From Diaporthe sp. PMI_573 (taxonomy: Eukaryota; Ascomycota; Sordariomycetes; Diaporthales; Diaporthaceae), in assembly GCA_021399435.1 (NCBI GenBank), contig JAJTUP010000144.1, positions 1-64,000 of the forward strand: a stretch of DNA of 64,000 bases, in the 5' to 3' direction. Under the pieces are notes generated by a model. It did no database searches. It saw nothing but the letters and a program-made list of their open reading frames with translations, and was not told the origin of the DNA. Every line of letters begins with the position of its first letter. The first letter of the stretch is position 1. Shown piece by piece: positions 53,341 through 62,971 of this stretch. The position numbers and the translations under genes are program-made.

Positions 53341-54319
53341 CTCATCTGCCTGATTCGCAAAGCTCCCAAAGAACTGAGTAATAAGACTACCTTTCGAATA
53401 TGGTTTGTCGCTGAGTGCAAACTAACTATAGTTAGTTATTATTAGTTGATTATGAGACAATGAAGGCGTCGTACCATCGTGCATAGTCTCCTGTTTGTTT
53501 AATAGCGATGGACTGTCGAGGTCCATTTGCGCCGAAGGTTCCGACTTAGTCACATTAGACAAGTCGGGCGTTCTTGCGTGTATCCCGTCTAAGCTTATAG
53601 GAGATCCTGACTGGGTTTGTGATGTCGAACACGGCTCCTCATCAGGCGCGATATTTGCCCTAGCTGCAATGATCCTTACCGTCAGTAGTAATGCTTCTTC
53701 AAGTTCACGAGGCATATTAGGATCTGCTCCGGAACCATGTCAGGCATACAATCTTTAGGCTTTAGACTCAGTCTGACCCTCCTCTCGAAGGATCTCGACT
53801 GCCTACTGGTCGGGTCCACTGCATCTTCAAGGCTGGGGAGGGACTCTCGGTCGAAACGAGTCTTAAATTCAATCCGCAGTGAAATAATTAGGGTCCGTAT
53901 TCCTAACTCCATGGCTCTTTATCAACTTCTGAAATGTCTTGACGCGAGCAGGCTGTACCTCCGTGTTCGTGTTCAATGAGGCAATCAACAGCCACCCCTG
54001 TTGACGCCCACGGCACAACTGCATCATTGATGCAGGTTTAGGGAGATATGGGCACCAATAAGGCGAGTGATGAGAATGGCTAACCCCAGCAGGTGTCATG
54101 ATCTACCCCGGCGGCGAGGCTGAAAGCAAAAAGGCCCACCCAAGCGAACACGACTGCTGGCTAAACGACAACCACCTCCTCCTGATAGCCAATCGCCGTG
54201 GAACCAAGGCGGGCTGTTGACGCCGGGAGGAGCGAAATACACCAGTTTCATATGATGGCCTGGTTCTCTGACGATATTTGAGGGTGGGAGGCGTATCAAC
54301 AGGGACCCCAGCCACCTTG
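53341..54319. other. Stretch with a degenerate repeat and unrecognised frames
   Basis: A minus-strand frame at 53422-53715 (PRELEEALLLTVRIIAARAN...) may be a protein, but it is unrecognised. 53764-53840 is about 75% identical to 55575-55650 in the same orientation, with mainly C/T and G/A differences. Confidence 0.4.
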
Positions 54320-54745
54320 TACACTTGATTGCCTAACGATGTTGTTTCCGCGTGTGCCCTTATGTTCCGAATCATTGTCCTCTTCGAGAATAAACTAGTC
54401 CCCACGAGCAACCCAAGCCCTAACGATCGGCTGGAGGATCTTCTCATGGTAGGTCTGCAGATTCATCTTCCCGTTAGTGTTGGAGGGCACGTCGTACCAG
54501 TGCAAGCCGTCTTTAAATCCTTCATACCTGATAGCGGCCCACGCGTGGTACCTCTTCTACTTGATATCGAGATCCCGCTCAGGTTGCTTCTTCTCAACGA
54601 GACAATTAGGGCAGCTTCTCTCCCAGGAGCGCCTGCAAACGTATATTTTCCCCTAGGGGCCGTAGCCAAAGTTGGTCTCGTCTGTAAAGCGTATTCCTCG
54701 CCAGTCTTCCGGAAGAGGATATCTCTCAAGCATTGTCTAACAGTA
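54320..54745 (-). pseudogene. Tc1/mariner-type transposase relic with stop codons
   Basis: Minus-strand reading gives LERYPLPEDWRGIRFTDETN, then FGYGP, stop, GK, and further KRYHAWAAIRYEGFKDGLHW, YDVPSNTNGKMNLQTYHEKI, LQPIVRAWVARGD, stop, and FILEEDNDSEHKG. This is the catalytic core of a fungal mariner-like transposase: first D in TDET, second in EEDNDS. At least three stops (TAG or TAA) lie where Gln, Trp or Asp are expected, mostly explained by C-to-T or G-to-A changes as produced by RIP. The third acidic residue and both ends are lost. Confidence 0.7.
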
Positions 54746-55574
54746 ATCCTCTCTAACGGTCTTTAATTTTAACAATACCCACGCTTTCTAGCACGCTACG
54801 CAGAAGCAGAAGTTACGAGACTTCATAGCCCGTTAGATTGTCCTCCTAGAAGGAGGTGGATCGAGATCTAGAGAAATGGCGCGTTTGCAGAGAATCTGCA
54901 AATTGCACTGCACCGATCAATCGATTCTTTTTCGGCGTATCGTTGTGTACAATCACCATCGTGTAAAAAAAATTCCGTTGGAATGTTAGAGGGTGTTGAA
55001 GTTGGGGTTGGAATGCGGAAGAGGGTATTTTGGTGGGGGTGACGTAATGCGAGTGCGCGTTTTTTTGTCCCGGCCGAGCCTGGAAGATGTGAAAGTGGTT
55101 GTTGGTAGACTCAGCTAGCTCAGACTCTCCGGTGGCTTCTGAATTCCGAGCCCGAATCCCGTGCCAAGTCGCTTCCCGACAACACCCCGGCTTGCGCCGG
55201 GGCTCCCCCTGCACTGCCTCACTTTTCTCTTTACAATTTAATCTCGCGATTTTATTGGCCATCGTCGTCTGACAAGGGGATGAGGAGGGGTCGCCACCTG
55301 CGAGTCTGAGAGCAAATGGCGCAGGATCGCGAGTTGATGCGGTGCTCAAAAAATACTCTGACGCGTTGCCGGGCGAGCAAACATGATCAGGGCCTCAAAC
55401 TTCACCATCACATCGGCTACGTCGTATTTGATTCCCATCCCGAGTTTGAGTTGCCTGGGCCGAGCCGTTTATTCACTATACGTTTTGCAGCTGTCAGATT
55501 TCTGCAGCTGCGCATACTGAGTGCTATCATGCCCCACAGCCACGCATCCTCACCATATATCCTTTTAGTGTTTA

Positions 55575-55650
55575 TTCTCAGTCTAAACTTCCTCTCGATG
55601 GATTTAGACTGCCTACTGGTCGGATCCACTGCATCTTTAAGGTCCGGGAG
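55575..55650. repeat. Diverged copy of the segment at 53764-53840
   Basis: TAGACTGCCTACTGGTCGG and its flanks recur in both places. The differences are almost all transitions, consistent with RIP after duplication. It may be part of a repeat family to which the mariner relic belongs. Confidence 0.6.
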
Positions 55651-56715
55651 ATAATAATCACGATGTGTCTGAAAACCGCCTTTGCTGGAAAAACCTTCGT
55701 TCGGTTATTTTACTTGTGAACGTCAATTTTGTATTTCAAGAGCAGGTAAAGCTGAATACGGCACAAAATTCATTCAATCCGCGATGCCGAAAACTGGCTG
55801 GTACACTAAGAGGACGACTTCCGGCTCTGCCCTGGCGATCTAACTGCATATGCAGAGCTCGGCTCATGATAGATACAAGACATGTATATAAACATGTTTA
55901 GTTCAAGTTAATGCAGCGCATCGCGGAGCGCGAGAACGCGGTGTAAAACCCGCACCATGTGGGTGTGATTGTACAGACATCGGGGACGTCCAGAAACTAC
56001 CCAACAGTCACTCCGCTGTGCCTGGCGCGTGGCGAGTACGTGATGGTATGGCGGCGGGTGTGGGATGGCGCGACATCCTTCCCTAGCCCGCTCAATCTCG
56101 GAGAGTTGCAGAACTCACCCGCACTTGGCGTTGAACTTCAGGAGTTAATGCAGGACCACAAAGCCCAGGAATGCGAACCTGAACCCTTTTCAAATGCAGG
56201 CCAATGTTCTCCTGAGCATCTGAGGATATCACCATACACTATGGGATGGTAGGATGGAAATCGACATAAACATCCTGTGAAACACGCTCCAACGACTCCC
56301 TAATGTCAACCTTTTGCGCGTTTCTTTTGGATAGGCGAGACTCTGACACGAGCTTGGTGAATAATGAAACCCAGTCCGATGGAGGAAACCTGCAGCGTGC
56401 TGAAAATCCTGGAGCGTGCTGAAATCCATGAGGCGACAAAATTCTTTGTTAAACTTGGGTACAGGCCACCATTCCGCATTATGCTGTTGTAATGGGTTGT
56501 TGTTGTAATTCTCTTCCCGAAGGCAATCAAATACTCGGTCCCACCAATGCCACACCGAAAGATCCATGTTGACAATATCGCAAGCGTCAGAACAGACAAT
56601 CAGCAAGACCTCCTCTGTCCACCACGGCCGGCGACAGCTCAATTGCCACCCAAACTGGCTCTTAATAGGCCTGCTCTTTGTCGTAAACAGACATTAAACA
56701 CACATTTGAATTTGG
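55651..56715. other. Stretch without a supported gene
   Basis: Frames at 55959-56252 (+) and 56229-56642 (-) show no domain. Nothing supportable. Confidence 0.4.
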
Positions 56716-58477
56716 CTACCATTCGAAGTCGGCGACCTCCTTGTCCGTCCACGATTTTCTCACCGAATTCTTGTCCGCCAATAGCTCAATATCGAATTCA
56801 ACCAACAACCTCTCTCCGCACGGCGCATCCGCAATGCAATCTCGAATTATGCCAACAAGGTGGCGCTTCAAAGCATCAAAGTGGTCTTCCCTGCCGCGGG
56901 AGACCAAATGTTCAGCACGCGCCTTTGGAGCGGTGAGCCGAAAATACAAGTACTCAAATTGAGACCGCTCCAGCTGTGTTGGAAGCTCGTCCACTAGTTC
57001 GGCAAGCGTCTTGTTCCGGAAGCTCCCTTCCGGCTTCCAAGAGAGACTTTGAAGTTCGGGATAACGATAATAGCCAACTCGATAGAGGAACTCGACCCGA
57101 GCTTGCCCTACCGGAGGTGCCTGACGCCCGTCCTTGTGCACTGCATCAACCACACCCCTGCCCTCAGCCGGGACGCTGGGGGAGACCAGAGAAATTGAAG
57201 ACGGCTGTGTTTTTGGAGGGCTCACGTCGATTGAAGGCTGAGGAGCTGGCTCAGTCAGTGCCACGTGCGCCGAAGGTGCCGCATCGGCGGTCTTGTCATT
57301 CAGCCTGCCTGGGCGAATTCCGGTGTTTGGTTGCAGCGTTGCTTTGTCTCTGGGAGCATTTACAGATCTCTCTTCACCAGCAGCATCACGGACGGTAGCC
57401 CTGGGAGAATATGCTGATCCATGGTTGCAGTCGGATAAGTTGCTAGAAGTGACTACTTTGTTCCAATGGGTTGGAGCAGGACTTTCTGCAAGGTCTGAAT
57501 TTGAGTGCTGGAGAGACGGGGCTAGTGCCGGATGTTGATCCCTTGTCGCAGACCGCGATGCGTGTTGCCGCTGCCTCCGCCTGCGAGAGACTCTATTTGT
57601 CCCTAGACAAGCAAGCCGTTTTCCGGTCCGTTTTAACGGCATCAGACGGGCCAAGGGTCTCTCGTTACCCCTCAGCCGCCTAGCAGGTTCTTCTATATTG
57701 GTATTGGGAGTAACTTGGCGAGGACCCTGTCCGACACATGTTAGAAAAGTGTTTAATTCCCTAAAAGCGGGAATGGAGTATAGGTTGTTTACTAATGGAG
57801 CGCCATGCGAAGCGAAACTGATGGCAGTCGTATTGACGCCGTGTGAGGCAGTGTGGTTAGGGCCTATTGATGACCTGCAAATTCTCGTTAGACGAACAAT
57901 TAGGTAGTAGAGGATGAGCACGATCCCATACTTTAGATCGACAAGCGCTTGGGCAGCATCAAGACTGGCGGCCTCATCAACGACGATGTGATCAAGGCGT
58001 CTCCCAGCTGTTACGTCAACCTCGCCAGCCATTCCTTTGTTCTTCTTGTATTTGATGTTGCGATGTTGCTGGATGTTCAAGCGCCAGAAAAGCTGCTTCA
58101 TTATTTCTTCGATCCTTGAAAATAATCAGCTCGAGAAGAGATTTTTTTTGGGTGGCTGGATGTTGTTACCGGGCACCGTGAGTCAAGTACTTCCACTTGT
58201 TGGACCAAATTGACACATCGTCGTCAGGCCAGAAAAGTCTTCCGTTTCTATGTACTACAAGATAGGATCGAACCATCTCACCCAACGCAGTTTGATGTGC
58301 TCTCCAGTCATGCAGTGAGCTGCCCTCCCACCCTTGACTACTAACAAACGTCTTTCGGAAAACCTGGGCGCTTTCGTAGAATGCTTGACATCTTGGTAGC
58401 TGAGGGTCACCGTAATCCAGGTTTTCTCGTAGAGCGGTGATAGGAGGGACCGAGGTTGGGTTGATGAGAGGTTGCAT
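56716..58477 (-). CDS. Unrecognised protein, three exons, 549 aa
   Basis: Exons 58170-58477, 57932-58114 and 56716-57874 join in phase. The introns are 55 nt (GTAACA...CAAG) and 57 nt (GTATGG...TGCAG, branch CTAAC). The second is a multiple of three and reads through as YGIVLILYYLIVRLT, which could be mistaken for a membrane helix. The N-terminus contains SLHDWRAHQTALGEMVRSYL and GRLFWPDDDVSIWSNKWKYL. The middle is long and probably disordered, Pro/Ser/Arg-rich. The C-terminal 130 residues form a compact-looking domain (ARVEFLYRVGYYRYPELQSL; RLLVEFDIELLADKN). No family recognised, and no membrane segment after splicing. Confidence 0.65.
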
Positions 58478-58499
58478 GATCAAGAGAAGACTTTAATAG

Positions 58500-59920
58500 C
58501 AGTGCCGTGTCCAGCGAGGAGAGGGGGGAAAGGGAGCCAACAGCGGGCTTATGTACTTTGGTCGCGGTCACTGACAGGTTCGAGAACCAAACGGAAGCCC
58601 GTCCTTGTTTCAGGCAGCACAGATAGGGGCGCGGAGGACTAGTTATCAACCAGCTGTCTCCCATAAATCTAACAGCTGATGAGCTTACTAGCAGCCGACG
58701 ACGGCGACAGTAACGGCGACGCAATAGTAAAAATAAAAAAAAATAAAAAAAAGACGAGGTCATTGTAGTAATGGCTGGGAAAAGAATCCGTGGGCTTCTA
58801 AGCGTAGATATCACTCAGCTACTTCGTATCCTAAACACAGGAGGCCAGAGAGGAAAAGCCTAGATCTAAGGGCGATCGTCCTGTACAATAATGTGTACAA
58901 TACTGTACGCTACTCCTCACTGCAGATGCCTCGTTGTATTTTTCCGCGATTGTCTCTTCGTTCATGGCTCCCGCAATATCTCGGTTATGGTGGCGTACTA
59001 GCGAAATTTGAGTGAGTTACGCATGTGCATCTGCACCCTCTGCACCCTCTGCCAGTCAATCTATTTACGCAGGGTTGTGGAGAATCGCTAACAAGCGCCG
59101 CGGCTGGGATCGCAAATTGTAGATCCTGGACGCGTAAACGCGGATGTGGGGTGGCGGAATAGGGGTGGCGGGAGCGAGTGTTTGGAGCGGTCCTCAATTG
59201 CCGCAGGCTACCTGGCTACCTGGACAACAATCCTGTGCGTGGTACTCTGTCTCTGCATGTCCTTCTGCGTTAGTGGTATAATTTTTCACTCCCTTTGCCC
59301 CCGCTGGTACATTCCGTGGGGTTCACATGATGGCTCGACATATACTTGCATACCATTTTCTGCATTCTCGCACCATTCCTGGTCGAAGCACCAATACGGA
59401 CTACATGCAGTTGAAGTCCGCAAGGGGCTAGTAACTGGGTGGCTAAGCAGCCCTTGGGGCTACGGCGTACTTATGGTACAGGCTCCCTGGATCTCCCCCT
59501 TTCTAGCTAGTTAGAAGCAAGCAATGAAGTCCACCAATTCCATCGTTAACGCGATACCACGTACGTACGTATAGTACAAGAAAGCCCATTCAACATTTAT
59601 GGTATTTGTGTTCTATCGTACAGTATTTCCCAGAGGACGAATAAGATGAACTATTGCCCCAGATGATGGCCAATCAAAGGTGCTGTGGTTTCCCAAAAGT
59701 ACTTCTGTTGCAGTCGACGTATGTATCCAGAACTCCCTCATTGAAGTACTGCAGAAACTTATGAAAACACAGTACTTGTTTGAGCAGGACTTTTAAGTTC
59801 CCTGGATAGACATTTTGCCATTTTTAAGCAAAGAAGATGCCAGTATTTATAGCTTTCTTGTCTCCCCTGCTACTTTGCACAAGATACCTACCTTAAAACA
59901 CTTTTCATACCAAATACACG
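58500..59920. other. Stretch without a supported gene
   Basis: A plus-strand frame at 59146-59514 contains a hydrophobic segment (TTILCVVLCLCMSFCVSGII) but no other support. An A-rich low-complexity run lies near 58730-58752. The 5' flank of the retropepsin-like gene begins about 59850. Confidence 0.45.
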
Positions 59921-61122
59921 ATGTTTGATGCCAGTATCCTTGACTTTTATTTAAATGGAAATGGGCGCACACTTTCGGTGAACAGTCTTCTCTGTCTGAT
60001 CAGTCTGTGGGCATTCTTTAAACTTTCAATTTTCATTTATAATATCTCTCCTTTCCATCCTCTGAGCCAGTTCTACCATCTCCCAAATTTACCTTGCACA
60101 ACTTTCGCTGCGCCCTCATCAGCTTCGCTCTTAGTTTTCTCGGCTTTCTTTATTTTCGCAGCGTCACAACGGACTTCATACCTATGTTCGAAAGCCTAAA
60201 AAGAGCTGATTCCAATCAGGCGAGCCACGACACTCTCGCCCATACGTCCATGTCGGTTCAGATCATCATCCATCTCGCCACTGTGATCTCGATCGTCGGG
60301 CCTATTCTATTCGACACTTTTATCACTTTGGCCACACTCAACAGACAATTTCTCACCACATATACACTTCTTCGAATAATAGGTGGCTTCGTCATAGTTG
60401 CGACCGGTTGGTGTCTGATCGACTACTTGCTTAGCTGCCATATCTCTTCTAAGGGACTTGACACAAAAGCAGTGGCCATTATATATGATATCGTTTACTT
60501 AAACGCGCACCTCACGACAGCTGTGTACACAGCATGCGACGTCGTTAAGGATGCTATCGACGCCGTATACAACTATGAAAGAACGCGACAAGACCAGCAG
60601 ACCGACGCGAAAACGATCGCTAATTCAAAAGGCGATCCCAAGCTTAAACAGATGCTGAATAGGTGTATAGGTAGGACAAGTGTGTTGCCCGTGAGCTTTG
60701 GAGGACCTAAGAACAGACCCTTCCCTGCGTTGATTGATACTGGAGCTACGACAAACGCCATTAGCGCGACTATTTGCGATGAGTTCTCTCTTTCTTACGC
60801 GGCCACTTCAGTACCATCTTTTGCTGTGAATGGCACTTCTATTAATGTAGTCGGAATTATGGAAACAGACATGTATGTCGGAGGTTGTTGTGACCGAGTT
60901 CTCTTTCTTGTTATACACCAAGCTGATCTGAATGACGAGGTGGTCCTGGGTATGCAATTCATTAATCAGACAAGGATGGATCTCACCCATTGTCTCAACG
61001 AGACCATCAGGGCGATTTTCAATTTTGGCGGATCAAAGATTGTGGCTACTGTAGGCTCTAGTAAACCCTTGGTCAGAGATGGAGAGCCGCAAGAGTTAGA
61101 GCTGATTGTGGATGTAGGTTAG
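59921..61122 (+). CDS. Membrane-anchored retropepsin-like aspartic protease
   Basis: The C-terminal half has the single-chain retroviral-type protease pattern. ALIDTGATTNAIS carries the catalytic DTG with flanking hydrophobics. VNGTSINVVGIMETDMYVGG forms the flap region, and VLFLVIHQAD and DEVVLGMQFI give the closing strand (LGMxFI in place of the usual LGxxxL). The N-terminal half has three hydrophobic segments (near ALISFALSFLGFLYF, IIIHLATVISIVGPILF and IIGGFVIVATGWCLIDYLL). The likely start is the ATG at 59921. An intron 59978-60066 (GTGAAC...TGAG) joins a 19-codon exon in phase to the main frame, but a frameshift is also possible. No integrase or reverse transcriptase is near, so it may be domesticated. 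Self-dimerisation would be needed for activity. Confidence 0.65.
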
Positions 61123-61380
61123 CGGTAAAAAAGGAATGATCTTCGGGTTGAAATCATCTTGGATGCTGCGATCTGGTAACACCAAACACTCGCTAAGATG
61201 ACAAACCAACGTATAGTTCTCACACTCTTTTAGCAAGTTTGGGGACCCTCAGTAATCTGGCATTATCTAATTCGCCGAGCTCACTGCATCTCGTACGCTG
61301 TTTTCCAGTCCGCTCTTTGGTGACGGACGTATCGCCATACTGATCTTCTGGTGAATTACATAGGCATCTCACAGAGCAGT

Positions 61381-61513
61381 TAGCACCAATTGGTGCCAAT
61401 TTCAATTGACCATTTTGCCCTGGGTGGGTGCTGGGGTTGATGAAAGTTGGCCAAGTTGGTAAAATTGATCGGGCATGTGATATGATCGGCTGACTGGTGA
61501 ACCACGTTATATG
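61381..61513. mobile_element. Solo right end of a pogo-type element
   Basis: It begins with the palindrome TAGCACCAATTGGTGCCAA and ends GGTGAACCACGT followed by TA. This matches in order and spacing the right end of the intact element at 34.6-34.75 kb, with many substitutions. No matching left end or transposase is attached, so it is a leftover or a heavily shortened non-autonomous copy. Confidence 0.7.
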
Positions 61514-61959
61514 TTTTTTTATATTTAAATATCAATCTCTGTAATGGCCAAGGGTTTAAAGACTAGGGCCTGTTGATGGTTAAGGAGCAATGCCGGAAGA
61601 CTAGAACCTAAACCACTACTATCTATTTTGGTCAGTAATTCTATATTTACTGATGTTTGAATTTAAAATGGTAGCCAGTAACTGTTTAGATGACAGATGG
61701 CTTATGATACAGTGGGAACCGAAATCAGTGTCCGGCGATTCGTCTCTATAATCTTTCTAACCTATAGAAATTGTGGGGCGCTGCTGCTTACACAGTACAC
61801 ATTTGTTGATACGGTGTTCTTCTAATTACGACTGATGACTCATTTTTGTGGCCTCAGGCAACCATAAATCCACGTCGATTTGTTCCGTTTGCTGGTTCTA
61901 TCAAGGTTGTTTCTCTGTCAACCAATACAGTACCGTCTACAACAACGCTAACTAGCACA

Positions 61960-62952
61960 ATGGCACCACGCCTGACAAATTCTCAGCATGCCCAATTAGA
62001 GGTTATGATTCGAAGTAAGCTTCCGACTAACGAGGTAGGCGATGCTGTAGACTGCAGCGACCGGACTGTGCGTTGAATCTGAGCCAAGTTAGCCCTATTT
62101 GACAACACGAGAGCCCCTCCGAACCGGGCTGGCCGTCGTAGTACGATTACGCCGCTTATGCGAGAAACTTTATGCGATCGACTGGCCCAACAACCAGACA
62201 TGTTTCGAGATGAGATGATCACTTTCCTCCATGAGCAGTTTGGCGTTGATGTGTCAGCATCCAGCGTCACCCGGGCCCTCCAAGCAGCAGGGTGGTCGAG
62301 GAAGACCAATCGCCGCGCGGCGAAACAACGCAACCAAGATCTACAAGAGCTCTATCTATATAAACTGCGAGAGTTCCAGTCGTACCATCTTGTTTTCATC
62401 GACGAGTCAGGCTGCGACAAACGGATAGGCCTTCGACGTTCGGGATGGGCGCCTCTAGGGATTACGCCAGTGCAGGTCACCGGCCTCCACCGGGAACAGA
62501 GGTATCACATTCTTCCGGCATACACACAAGACGGCGTAATGATTGCGCGGGTCTACCAAGGATCTACAGACAGCGCTTTGTTTGAGGATTTTATTGAGCA
62601 GTTGCTTCATCATTGCGTCCGATGGCCGGAACCCAGGTCTGTTCTTGTGATGGACAATGCGTCTATTCACCACTCCGAAAAGGTTGAGCAGTTGTGCAAT
62701 GGGGCAGGTGTCAAGTTGCTCTATCTGCCGCCCTACTCACCTACCCTGAATCCGATCGAGGAGTTTTTCGCGGAGCTCAAGACCTACATCAAAGGCCAGT
62801 GGGACGCGCATCATTGCGTTATCCAACACGACTTCAAGGCCTTCTTAAGCTCATGTGTCGATGTTGTGGGGGCTCGGCAGGCGAGTGCTAGAGGCCACTT
62901 TCAGCAGGCTGGCATCCACATCGACGAGCCCGTCAAAAATGGGGAGTTATAG
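61960..62952 (+). pseudogene. Tc1/mariner DD34E transposase with two premature stops
   Basis: The frame from the ATG at 61960 holds an N-terminal HTH (EVGDAVDCSDRTVRR). It is interrupted by TGA at 62074 and 62080, in positions where CGA (Arg) is expected, so each stop is a single CpG C-to-T change. Thereafter it is open to 62952, with a second HTH and the catalytic residues: FIDESGCDK, VMDNASIHH and PYSPTLNPIEEFF, spacing 34 between the last two. Otherwise about 330 codons are well preserved, which suggests recent inactivation. Terminal repeats were not identified. Confidence 0.88.
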
Positions 62953-62971
62953 GAGATAAAATTCATGCGTT

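Noticed and set aside
55417..55629. Minus-strand frame as a separate gene
   Set aside because: It overlaps the diverged repeat shared with 53.76 kb and has no recognisable domain.
57875..57931. Apparent membrane helix in the 549-aa gene
   Set aside because: The segment is bounded by GTATGG and TGCAG with a CTAAC branch site and is best explained as an intron of 57 nt.
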